DNA from: Thermofilum sp.
GTDB taxonomy: Archaea; Thermoproteota; Thermoprotei; Thermofilales; Thermofilaceae
Direction: 5' to 3'
Assembly: GCA_038741495.1 (NCBI GenBank)
Contig: JAVYKX010000001.1
Span: forward strand, 614,918 to 678,917
Length of the DNA stretch: 64,000 bases
Shown: in pieces, positions 8,106 to 15,148 of the stretch
Layout: each line of letters opens with the position of its first letter
Numbering within the stretch: the stretch's first letter is position 1
The notes under the pieces: generated by a model
The model's database searches: none
Seen by the model: the letters and a program-made list of their open reading frames with translations, nothing else
Told to the model about the DNA's origin: nothing
Translations under genes and position numbers: made by a program

Positions 8106-9185
8106 ATGCCAGCGCACCTCTTCATAACCTGCAGGCTGGGCATGGAGAGAGTTGTCGCGTCGCAGATCCGCGAGCTAGATTCCTCCGCAGAGGTGACTCC
8201 GTCGCCGGGAGGCTTCCAGGGCTTAGTGCTCGTCTCGAGCAGCTCGAACCCGGAGCAGCTTCTCGGTAAGATCCTGGCCGAGGTGGTCGAGGTCGAGAGC
8301 GCCCACCTCGTGGAGGCTGCCTGCAGAGCCAGCCTAGACGAGATCGTGAGCACTGCACTGAAGCTCGCGGACCGCATCAAGCCTGGGGAGAGCTTCGCCG
8401 TCCGCACTGTGAGGAGGGGGAAGCACAGCTTTACTTCGCTCGACGTGAACGTTGCGGTGGGAGCTGCGCTTAAAGAGCGCACCGGCGCCCCCGTAGACCT
8501 CGAGAACCCTGACAAAGTGCTCTTCATCCAGATCCTTCAGGACGACGCGTACCTCTACGTTGCGAGCGGCGGGGAGCTGAGGAGGAAGATGGGGCCCGGC
8601 AAGTACCCCATGTACGAAGTCTTCAAGAGGCTTGTCGTCGCGCACGAACCCTACCTCGGGCCTCCCGAAGCAGCGTACACGATGGGCACCAGGGTCGGGA
8701 GAGAGGTACAGGTCTTCGAGGTCGGGAAGCTCTACGTCACCCCGATCGGCCCCGTCGAGGCGGAGCCGCTCTACCACTTCCTAAGGGGGCTGTTCGAAGG
8801 GGCGAGATCGAGGTACGAGGTGCAGAAGAGGAGCTACGGGAGGGGAGTGCACCTCACCCAGGTCTACGTCCAGGACATGTACCAGTTCGTCCGCTCCCGC
8901 CTCGGGAAGCCGCTCGTGATCTGCGAGCCGGAGGGCGAGCCTGTCTCCCGCGTTGCAGACGAGCTGGCCGACTTCCTGCTGAAAAGCTTGAAGAGCGGTA
9001 AGGAAGTCGCCCTGATGGTCGGGGCGCGGGAAGGCGTCCCCACGGGGCTCTTCCGGTACGCTGACTACGTGGTCGACTTTGCCCCTGGAATCGTCGTCTC
9101 GACGGAGTTTGCTCTCTCCTCGGCGCTGATCGCCATCGCCACCGTGATCCACGAGAAGCTGGCCTCCGAGCTCTCCGAAGCGTAG
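8106..9185 (+). CDS. THUMP-domain RNA-binding protein, COG1818-like
   Basis: A 359-residue protein with an N-terminal THUMP-type domain (residues 1-170: ITCRLGMERVVASQI, then ESFAVRTVRRGKHSF and KVLFIQILQDDAYLYVASG, the usual THUMP strands) and a C-terminal half resembling a SPOUT-like fold with a glycine-containing knot region (ALMVGAREGVPTGLFRYAD, VVSTEFALSSALIAIATVI). This matches the archaeal COG1818 family predicted to bind or modify tRNA; its reaction is not established. The ATG at 8106 is 33 bases after a CTTATACC box. No partner gene is visible, and it converges on the next gene with only a 9-base gap. Confidence 0.82.
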   Translation: MPAHLFITCRLGMERVVASQIRELDSSAEVTPSPGGFQGLVLVSSSSNPEQLLGKILAEVVEVESAHLVEAACRASLDEIVSTALKLADRIKPGESFAVRTVRRGKHSFTSLDVNVAVGAALKERTGAPVDLENPDKVLFIQILQDDAYLYVASGGELRRKMGPGKYPMYEVFKRLVVAHEPYLGPPEAAYTMGTRVGREVQVFEVGKLYVTPIGPVEAEPLYHFLRGLFEGARSRYEVQKRSYGRGVHLTQVYVQDMYQFVRSRLGKPLVICEPEGEPVSRVADELADFLLKSLKSGKEVALMVGAREGVPTGLFRYADYVVDFAPGIVVSTEFALSSALIAIATVIHEKLASELSEA

Positions 9186-9194
9186 GAGCGGCTT

Positions 9195-10262
9195 TCAAGA
9201 TTCACTCACAGCTCGCTGAAGCCCAGCCCGCGCAGCGGCTGTTCTGCACCACCTCACTAGCGAGAAGAGGTCCTTCGGGTTCTCCACGCTCGGGACGAGG
9301 GGGAGCTCCCTGCCCAGGCCGTGCTTGAGCGCGAGCTCGTACAGGTATGTGAGCGCGGTGTAGTCTTCTGGAGCCACCCCAACCGAGTCGAAGACCGTCA
9401 CCTCGTTCTCGTCGACTCTACCGGGCTTGAGGCCGGACACCACCTCCCAGAGCTCCCCGTAAACGTATTCTCTCCCCACGTTCTGCACCTCCCCCTCCAC
9501 CAGGGCCTGGTCGAGCAGCTCGACAACCACCTTAGCGCTTCTCAAGATCTCCGGGTCGAGCTCCGTCTTCCCGGGCGCGTCGCCGCCTACGGCGTTGATG
9601 TGCAAGCCAGGCTGAACCCAGTTTTTCTCGACGACCCTCTGCCTCCCCCTCCGGGCGGTCGCGGTGATGAGGACCTCTGCCTCCCTAGCGACCTCCCTGC
9701 CGCTCGAAGCTGGGAGCAGCTCGAAGCCGAAAACCCTCATGTTCTCTTCGAACTTCCTCATGGCTGCCCGGTCCACGTCGTAGAAGACCACCCTCTCGAT
9801 AGGTAGGACACGGCTCGCGGACAAGCAGAGGAACTCTGACTGGGACCCTGTGCCGATGATGCCGAGAACCCTGCTGCTCCTCCTAGCCAGGTGCTTCGAG
9901 GCGACAGCGCTGACCGCCCCTGTCCTGAAGGCTGTGAGCAGCGTAGCGTCCGCGATCATCACGGGGTACCCGGTCTCCACGTCGGCCAGGACCCCGAGGG
10001 CAGCCACGGTGAGCAAGCCCCGGCTCGGGTTGCGGGGGTGGCCGTTCACGATCTTCACAGTGTACCAGCGGTGATCGCTCGCGGGCATGGCCTCCATAAC
10101 CCCTGTCTCGTAGCTGAAACTGACGCGGGGGACTACGATGAGCTCCCTCCACCTCCTGAAAACTTCCTCTAAGCGGAGCACTAGACTGTCGATGAAGCGC
10201 TCCAACCCCTCCGCTCTAACTAGCTCCACCACATCGGGCGCCGCGAGGACTAGGACTGACAC
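9195..10262 (-). CDS. Ornithine cyclodeaminase / alanine dehydrogenase family enzyme
   Basis: A 355-residue mu-crystallin-family NAD(P)-dependent enzyme. The substrate domain shows YTVKIVNGHPRNP (catalytic Lys) and TAFRTGAVSAVASKHLAR; the Rossmann part begins GIIGTGSQSE (GxGxxS). Later GGDAPGKTELD matches the conserved GxDxPGKxEL of the family. Family members make proline from ornithine, reduce pyruvate to alanine, or reduce cyclic ketimines; the sequence alone does not tell which. The GTG at 10262 lies 27 bases after a GCATATAAAG box. It is a single-gene unit facing the THUMP gene. Confidence 0.9.
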   Translation of the reverse strand: MSVLVLAAPDVVELVRAEGLERFIDSLVLRLEEVFRRWRELIVVPRVSFSYETGVMEAMPASDHRWYTVKIVNGHPRNPSRGLLTVAALGVLADVETGYPVMIADATLLTAFRTGAVSAVASKHLARRSSRVLGIIGTGSQSEFLCLSASRVLPIERVVFYDVDRAAMRKFEENMRVFGFELLPASSGREVAREAEVLITATARRGRQRVVEKNWVQPGLHINAVGGDAPGKTELDPEILRSAKVVVELLDQALVEGEVQNVGREYVYGELWEVVSGLKPGRVDENEVTVFDSVGVAPEDYTALTYLYELALKHGLGRELPLVPSVENPKDLFSLVRWCRTAAARAGLQRAVSES

Positions 10263-10281
10263 CGTCTCCGTGGCCCCCTAG

Positions 10282-10293
10282 GCTTTATATGCC
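10282..10293 (-). promoter_or_regulatory. TATA box of the cyclodeaminase-family gene
   Basis: Minus-strand GCATATAAAGCC centred near 10288, about 27 bases before the GTG start at 10262; one of the clearest archaeal boxes in the window. Confidence 0.65.
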
Positions 10294-10362
10294 GATCTGC
10301 CGGCGAGCTGACACCTTTTCAAGCACAGCCCGCGGCCGCGAGCCGGCGCTGATGCGCAGCAC

Positions 10363-11205
10363 TCACCCGCGCCTCGCGCTCTCGAAGAGCTCGTGAAGCT
10401 TTTCGAAGCTGCCCTTGTACGGCTCGCGGGGGACACCTACCGGGTAGATGTAGAGCGGGGCCTCGCCGGGCTCAGCGGAGATCACTTCGGCGACGGCAGC
10501 GTCGTCGAAAGCGCCTACTGCTACTGTGCCTAGGTTGAGCGCAGCTGCCATCAAGTAGATGTTCTGGCCCGCGTGGCCAGCCTCCATATACACGTACCTC
10601 TCACCACGCTCACCGTACACTCTGGTCGTCCTCTCGAAAACGGCGCATATCACGAGCGATGCAGGCGCGCTGCGCACCCACTCCTGCCTCAGCGAAGCGC
10701 TCCAAAGGCCGCTCCTAGCATCGCCCAGCTTAACCAGGACCAGCGAGTGGCGCAGGGGGTTGTACTTGTAGACGCCGGCCGGAAGGAAGCTGGCCCCGTT
10801 CTTCACACCCCGCTCGCCAACCACCACGTAAACTTCCAGCGGGTACGTTGCGCCAGCGCTGGGGGCTGTTCTGCGGTACCACGCGGTGCGCTCGGTAACT
10901 CCCTGAGCAGCCCAGAGGATAGCCGCAAGGTCCTCGATGTCTAGGGGCTCCTCCCGCCACGCTCTCACGCTCTTCCGGCTCAGTAAAGCCTCCTCCACGC
11001 TGACCCCGCTCCTAGCTCTGGGGAGCGGAAGCAGGATCTCACTGCCTACCGCTGCTGCAGGCACAGCCACATCCCCGGCAGCCTCTCCGGCGGCTGGCCC
11101 CTCAGCCGGCTTAGTGAGCAGTGCAAGAGCTGCTAGCAGAACGGTAGCCACCGCTAAAACCGCTGCCGCGAGCTTCAGTCGCGTAGAAGGCGGAGCCGCG
11201 AGCAT
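10363..11205 (-). CDS. Membrane-anchored SagB/ThcOx-type nitroreductase-fold oxidoreductase
   Basis: A 280-residue FMN-binding oxidoreductase. Residues 12-32 are a hydrophobic signal anchor (LKLAAAVLAVATVLLAALALL), followed by a low-complexity Ala/Gly linker to about 60. The catalytic domain starts at SVEEALLSRKSVRAW, with RTAPSAGATYPLEVYVVVG typical of the SagB group, and includes the dimer strand GHAGQNIYLMAAALNLGTVAVGAF. SagB enzymes oxidise azolines in peptide toxins, but there is no YcaO cyclase or precursor here. The anchor implies the FMN domain lies outside the membrane, unusual for this family. The ATG at 11205 follows a TAGATAAACC box by about 30 bases. Confidence 0.87.
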   Translation of the reverse strand: MLAAPPSTRLKLAAAVLAVATVLLAALALLTKPAEGPAAGEAAGDVAVPAAAVGSEILLPLPRARSGVSVEEALLSRKSVRAWREEPLDIEDLAAILWAAQGVTERTAWYRRTAPSAGATYPLEVYVVVGERGVKNGASFLPAGVYKYNPLRHSLVLVKLGDARSGLWSASLRQEWVRSAPASLVICAVFERTTRVYGERGERYVYMEAGHAGQNIYLMAAALNLGTVAVGAFDDAAVAEVISAEPGEAPLYIYPVGVPREPYKGSFEKLHELFESARRG

Positions 11206-11331
11206 CCCCTCCTACACTTGCGCGAGCCAGGTTTATCTACTCATCACTCGCAGAAAGGTCACCGGATTCTAACGGGAATTCGGTGAAAAACGCGGCACGC
11301 CGAATCCCGGCTCCCAGCCTGACCGCCGGCT

Positions 11332-11730
11332 TCAGTGCTGAGCCATCTGGCGGATCTGAGGCTTACTGCTCCTGTCGGCGTAGTTGAAAGTGTAGAACTT
11401 GGGCTTGAGAGCCTTAACGATGTGCTCGAAAGCTCTGAAGGGGTCGCTCTTCTCCCCGCACGTGTAGACGTCGACGGTGGCGTAGCGGTACTCGACCCAG
11501 GTGTGTACTGCGATGTGGCTCTCCAGGATCAGCGCCACGACCGAGACGCCACCCTTCTCGCCCCCAAAGCTCCAAGACCTAAGGTCCCAGAGCGTCATGT
11601 TGCCCAGCGCAGCAGCTTCCTTGACAACTTCTTTGAGCTTCTCCTCGTCTGCAGCGATGGATAAGTCCACGTCGTACAGGTTCCCGTAGACGTGCTTACC
11701 CACCACTCCCGGCTTATCCTCTTCAGGCAT
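11332..11730 (-). CDS. SpeD-type pyruvoyl decarboxylase (AdoMet or arginine decarboxylase)
   Basis: A 132-residue self-cleaving proenzyme. The processing site is LILES71-HIAVHTW: cleavage between Glu70 and Ser71 turns the serine into a pyruvoyl group. His76 and Cys91 (VYTCG) match the processing histidine and catalytic cysteine of prokaryotic AdoMet decarboxylases. The product would serve polyamine synthesis (decarboxylated AdoMet for spermidine). Crenarchaeota also have a paralogue of the same fold that decarboxylates arginine, so the substrate needs confirmation. The ATG at 11730 follows a TTTAAAAATCC box (11762-11774) with a short leader. No other polyamine gene is in view. Confidence 0.9.
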   Translation of the reverse strand: MPEEDKPGVVGKHVYGNLYDVDLSIAADEEKLKEVVKEAAALGNMTLWDLRSWSFGGEKGGVSVVALILESHIAVHTWVEYRYATVDVYTCGEKSDPFRAFEHIVKALKPKFYTFNYADRSSKPQIRQMAQH

Positions 11731-11836
11731 CTCTCCTGTCGCGCGGCACGTTCAACGCTAAAGGATTTTTAAACGTTTCGCAGTCAGGTGCGGGAGCGCA
11801 GCCTGCTCCCGGCTGCGCCGCGAGCCGTACTACAAT

Positions 11837-11847
11837 GCTTTTATAGG
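11837..11847 (+). promoter_or_regulatory. TATA box that sets the start of the MBL-fold gene
   Basis: GCTTTTATAGG is centred about 33 bases before GTG 11878. It lies inside the longer open frame that begins at GTG 11788, so the upstream start would precede its own promoter and is disfavoured. Confidence 0.55.
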
Positions 11848-11877
11848 CGCTTTCGCCCGCTCTGCGGGCGAAGCCCT

Positions 11878-12609
11878 GTGCTCGAGTTCACCTCTGGAGG
11901 TCACAGAGTCGTCGTGTTCAGAGACCTCACACCCGAAGGCCAGGTTCAAGCGAACCAAGTCGTCTTCGTCGATGAGGGGGAGGGGCTCCTCGCCGACCCC
12001 GGCGGCAGGGCTGTCTTCAACAAGCTGATCGCCGAGATAGCGAAAGCCGTGCCAGCGCTCCGGGTGAAGTACCTCTTCTTCTCCCACCAGGACCCCGACA
12101 TCCTGGGAGCTGCCGCGGCCTGGTACTCCGCTGCCCCCCAGGCGAAGATCCTGATCCCGTCGGTCTGGCAGCGCTTCCTGCCCCACGCTTTCCAGCAGGC
12201 AATCGAGGAAAATCGAGTGGTGCCCATCCCGGACGAGGGCGGTACGGTCAAGCTCGGTAGCTGCGAGCTCAAGCTGGTGCCGGCGCACTTCCTGCACTCT
12301 CCAGGCAACTTCCAGATCTACGACCCCGTCCTGAAGCTCCTCTACAGCGGGGACCTCTTCGCCTCCTTGCTCCCGGCAGGCTTGGACTACGACTTCGCGG
12401 ACGACCTGGACTCCCACGTGAAGTACATGGAGGGTTTCCTTAAGCGGTACATCCCGACCCGCCTAGCGATCGAGAGGTGGCTGGAGACGGTGAAGGGGCT
12501 TGAGATAGAGGTGATAGTGCCCCAGCACGGCGCACTGATCCGGGGCAGGGAGAACGTGGCGAGAGCGCTGGAGTGGCTGAGCCGCGCGAAAGGCTTCTTC
12601 GATGTTTAG
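11878..12609 (+). CDS. Metallo-beta-lactamase-fold protein, flavodiiron (ODP) type without flavodoxin
   Basis: A 243-residue MBL-fold protein resembling the diiron domain of flavodiiron oxygen reductases. Metal ligands seen: FFSHQDPDILGA (H-x-D-x-D, where flavodiiron proteins have H-x-E-x-D), PAHFLHSPGNF (His), LYSGDLFA (bridging Asp) and VPQHGALI (His). The flavodoxin domain is absent, so electrons would have to come from a separate protein if it reduces oxygen or peroxide; it could instead be a sensor. I chose GTG 11878 because the box at 11837-11847 lies just upstream; an open frame extends back to GTG 11788. It is divergent from the SpeD-like gene. Confidence 0.85.
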   Translation: MLEFTSGGHRVVVFRDLTPEGQVQANQVVFVDEGEGLLADPGGRAVFNKLIAEIAKAVPALRVKYLFFSHQDPDILGAAAAWYSAAPQAKILIPSVWQRFLPHAFQQAIEENRVVPIPDEGGTVKLGSCELKLVPAHFLHSPGNFQIYDPVLKLLYSGDLFASLLPAGLDYDFADDLDSHVKYMEGFLKRYIPTRLAIERWLETVKGLEIEVIVPQHGALIRGRENVARALEWLSRAKGFFDV

Positions 12610-12626
12610 CTAGATAAGCGTAAAGC

Positions 12627-12636
12627 TTCTTTAAAG
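12627..12636 (+). promoter_or_regulatory. TATA box of the MFS transporter gene
   Basis: TTCTTTAAAG lies about 24 bases before GTG 12656, fitting leaderless transcription. Confidence 0.5.
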
Positions 12637-12655
12637 AGGGCTCCCAGAACACCGC

Positions 12656-13912
12656 GTGAAAGCCGGCCGGTTAAACCTCCTAGCCATCCTGATGCTCGGC
12701 TGGGCTGTAGGAGCGATGTACGCCGGGCTGGTGAGCGGCACGCTGCCCCTCATCCGCGCCGAGCTCGGCCTAACTCCGGAAGAAGCTGGCAGAGTTCTGA
12801 GCGCCTGGCTGCTGGGAATGCTCCTCGGAGCCTTCCTCTTCGGCTTCGCAGCCGATAGGGTGGGGAGAAAGGCCGCGCTCGCAGCTGCTGCAGCCTTGAT
12901 GGGCGTCTTCACCCCTCTCAGCGCAGCCGCGAGGGGCTGGCTAGACCTCGCAGCCTACCGCGTCCTCGCGGGCGCCGGGAACGCCGGCTACATGGTTACC
13001 GCCAGCGTGCTTATGAGCGAGTACGCTCCCACGAGCGTGAGGGGGAGGAGCGTCGCCATCCTGGAGAGCGCTTGGGCTCTCGGCTGGCTCGCCGCGCTGC
13101 TGCTGTCGAGAGTGCTGGCCCCGCTCTACGGCTGGAGAGCAGTCTTCGCCGCATCCTCCGCTGCACTAGCGCTCGCGCCGGCTCTATACTTCCTCGCCCC
13201 CGAGTCTCTCAGGTACCTCGTCGCGCGGGGGAGGCTGGAGGAGGCCCGCTCCCTCGCCGGGAAGATGGGCGTCGAGGTTCCTCGGCCTGAGCCCGTGAGG
13301 AGGACGAGCCTCAGGGACCTCGTCAGCAAGCCTTACGCGAGGCGCACGGCAATGCTCTGGGTGCACTGGTTCTGCCTAGTCCTCGCGTACTGGGGGATCT
13401 TCCTGTGGCTTACCGACATCCTGCACGCGCGGGGCATCCCCTTCGTGAAGAGCCTCGACTACTCGATCGCGATCACGCTCGCCCAGATCCCAGGCTACCT
13501 CTCCGCAGCCTACCTCATCGAAACCCTCGGCCGGAGGTGGTTGCTCGCAGGATACATGCTCGGCGCCGGCACTGCTAGCGCTCTCATGTGGCTCTCCACC
13601 TCCGAGCCGGAAGTCCTCCTGTACGGCTCCCTCGTCTCCTTCTTCAACCTCGGAGCCTGGGGGATCACCTACGCGTACACGCCGGAGCTCTACCCTACAG
13701 CGCTCAGGGGCACTGGCAGCGGCTGGGCTAACTCGTTCGGCCGGGTAGGCGGCATCCTCGGCCCCTACATCGCGGGCGTGCTGATGCAGGCTTACGGAGA
13801 CCCGCTCGCCCCCTTCCTGCTCTTCGCCGCAGTCCACGTCATCTCCGCGGCAGTCGTGGGAGCCCTGGGCGTAGAGACCAAGGGCAAGCCGCTGGAGGAG
13901 CTCGTAGAGTAG
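12656..13912 (+). CDS. Major facilitator superfamily transporter, metabolite:H+ symporter type
   Basis: A 418-residue, 12-helix secondary transporter. The loop 2-3 signature is GFAADRVGRKAAL; the second half shows TPELYPTALRGTGSGWANSFGRVGG, the PE-x-x-P-T-x-x-R-x-x-G motif of sugar-porter and aromatic/carboxylic-acid symporters. The cytoplasmic loop between helices 6 and 7 is short. It starts with GTG 12656 after its own TATA box and ends 60 bases before the iron genes. The substrate cannot be named; metabolite uptake is more likely than drug export because of the motif type. Confidence 0.88.
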   Translation: MKAGRLNLLAILMLGWAVGAMYAGLVSGTLPLIRAELGLTPEEAGRVLSAWLLGMLLGAFLFGFAADRVGRKAALAAAAALMGVFTPLSAAARGWLDLAAYRVLAGAGNAGYMVTASVLMSEYAPTSVRGRSVAILESAWALGWLAALLLSRVLAPLYGWRAVFAASSAALALAPALYFLAPESLRYLVARGRLEEARSLAGKMGVEVPRPEPVRRTSLRDLVSKPYARRTAMLWVHWFCLVLAYWGIFLWLTDILHARGIPFVKSLDYSIAITLAQIPGYLSAAYLIETLGRRWLLAGYMLGAGTASALMWLSTSEPEVLLYGSLVSFFNLGAWGITYAYTPELYPTALRGTGSGWANSFGRVGGILGPYIAGVLMQAYGDPLAPFLLFAAVHVISAAVVGALGVETKGKPLEELVE

Positions 13913-13940
13913 CTTCCTCCCCACCTCTGCTGGCCTCCTC

Positions 13941-13952
13941 TTTTTTATACTC
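13941..13952 (+). promoter_or_regulatory. TATA box of the FeoC-like gene
   Basis: TTTTTTATACTC centred near 13947, about 26 bases before GTG 13972, indicating a leaderless start. Confidence 0.6.
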
Positions 13953-13971
13953 GGCACGTCTTCTACGTAGC

Positions 13972-14247
13972 GTGGAGCCTAACCTGCTGAGGAAAGCGGT
14001 AGAAGCCATGTCCAGAGGCCCCTTCACAAGCGACTCACTAGCTCGGGAGCTGGGCATCCCAGCCCGAGAGGCGGAAGCCTTGATCGGGGCGCTCCTCGCC
14101 CACGGGTACCTGCGGGAGGTCGAGTGGTCTACGTGCGCGTCCTGCCCCCTGAGCGGGAGCTGCACGGCGAGAAACCTGAAAGGGGTCAAGGTGTACGAGC
14201 TGACGGGTAAGGCCGCCAAGCTCGGGAAGCCAGTTAGCCCAGGCTAA
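13972..14247 (+). CDS. FeoC-like winged-helix protein with cysteine cluster
   Basis: A 91-residue protein: a winged helix-turn-helix (residues 1-50, TSDSLARELGIPAREAEALIGALLAHGYLREV in short) followed by CASCPLSGSC (Cys55, 58, 64), then a short basic tail. This is the architecture of FeoC, a small Fe-S-binding regulator or stabiliser of the FeoB iron transporter. It lies 32 bases upstream of the DtxR-like gene and in the same direction as FeoA and FeoB, which strongly supports the assignment. It has its own TATA box and a separate one follows for the DtxR-like gene, so the two can be set independently. Three cysteines would need a fourth ligand for a cubane cluster. Confidence 0.8.
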   Translation: MEPNLLRKAVEAMSRGPFTSDSLARELGIPAREAEALIGALLAHGYLREVEWSTCASCPLSGSCTARNLKGVKVYELTGKAAKLGKPVSPG

Positions 14248-14259
14248 AATTTAATTAAG
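14234..14259 (+). promoter_or_regulatory. Candidate DtxR operator next to the promoter of the dtxR-feoA-feoB operon
   Basis: TTAGCC-CA-GGCTAA (14234-14247) is a perfect inverted repeat that includes the stop codon of the FeoC-like gene. It resembles the TTAGG/CCTAA half sites of DtxR-family operators. It directly abuts AAATTTAATTAA (14247-14258), the TATA-like region centred about 27 bases before GTG 14280. A repressor bound here would block the TATA-binding protein or TFB. Confidence 0.65.
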
Positions 14260-14279
14260 AGGCAAGATCCCAGAGAATT

Positions 14280-14897
14280 GTGCCCGTTAGAGGAGAGGAC
14301 TACCTCGCGCTCCTGTACCGCTTGAAGGAGCTGGGAGTCGAGGCGCGGCTCAGCGTGATCTCTAGGGAGCTGGGGGTCCGCGCGCCCTCAGCGCTGCGCG
14401 AGCTCTCGAGGCTCGAGAGCCGGGGGCTCGTCTCCAAGAGCAAGCCGATCTACTTCCTCACAGAGGCAGGGCTCGAGGTGGCGGAGCAGGTAGTGCTGAG
14501 GCACAGGGTTCTCGAGCGCTTCCTGGCGGACGTTCTGAAAGCCGACCCCTACAGAGCGCACAGCATAGCGCACCAGCTGGAGCACGCGGTCGAGTTCGCG
14601 GAGTTGGTGGACGCGCACATCGGCAGCCCGAGCTTCTGCCCCCACGGGAACCCGGTGCCCGGGAGAGCCTCCACGAAGGTTGTCCCGCTCACCGAGGCAG
14701 GAGTCGGGATGCACAGGCTTGCAAGGATCGGGGAGCTCAAAGCTTCCCTCGAGTGGGTTAGGACACTTAAGCTGCAGCCAGGCCGGCCTATCGCGGTCAA
14801 AAAGGTTGAGCGCGGCGGAGTGGTCGTGGAGTGGTCCGGGGGCACCTACACGCTGCCGCTACCGGCCGCGAGGCTCCTCTTCGTGGAGAAGAGGTGA
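14280..14897 (+). CDS. DtxR/MntR-family metal-dependent repressor
   Basis: A 205-residue regulator. Residues 1-65 are a winged helix (EDYLALLYRLKE, then LSVISRELGVRAPSALRELSRLESRGLV), residues 70-140 the helical metal-binding dimerisation domain (LRHRVLERFLADVL, HSIAHQLEHAVEF, FCPHGNPVPG, which carry the usual His, Glu and Cys ligands), and residues 150-205 an SH3-like FeoA-type C-terminal domain. It would bind DNA when loaded with Fe(II) or Mn(II). It overlaps the FeoA start (GTGA) and is the first gene of the dtxR-feoA-feoB unit. The palindrome at its own promoter suggests autoregulation together with the iron transporter. Confidence 0.92.
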   Translation: MPVRGEDYLALLYRLKELGVEARLSVISRELGVRAPSALRELSRLESRGLVSKSKPIYFLTEAGLEVAEQVVLRHRVLERFLADVLKADPYRAHSIAHQLEHAVEFAELVDAHIGSPSFCPHGNPVPGRASTKVVPLTEAGVGMHRLARIGELKASLEWVRTLKLQPGRPIAVKKVERGGVVVEWSGGTYTLPLPAARLLFVEKR

Positions 14898-15148
14898 GGG
14901 CTTTGGCGACTCTCGACGAGGTTCCCGAAGGATCGAGGGCCGTGGTCGTGGACGTGGCGGAGCAGGGCTGGGGGTTGAGGAAGCGCTTGCTCGAGATGGG
15001 GCTCGTCCCCGGGACGACGGTGGAAGTCGTCAGGAACAGCAGGGGGCCGATCCTGGTCAGGGTGAGGGGGGCGACTCTAGCCCTTGGGAGGGGGCTCGCG
15101 AGGAAGATCGTCGTAGAGGTGGCGGAAGGTGCTAGCGTGCAGCCGTGA
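14894..15148 (+). CDS. feoA: FeoA, SH3-like partner of FeoB
   Basis: An 84-residue SH3-fold protein that stimulates ferrous iron uptake by FeoB. The hallmark AEQGWGLRKRLLEMGLVPGTTVEVV (given here in shortened form: RKRLLEMGLVPGTTV) is present, followed by ILVRVRGATLALGRGLARKI. The start GTG 14894 overlaps the preceding stop as GTGA; an open frame extends further upstream to 14831 but would lie inside the DtxR-like gene. The last 20 bases overlap feoB. Confidence 0.92.
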   Translation: MRALATLDEVPEGSRAVVVDVAEQGWGLRKRLLEMGLVPGTTVEVVRNSRGPILVRVRGATLALGRGLARKIVVEVAEGASVQP

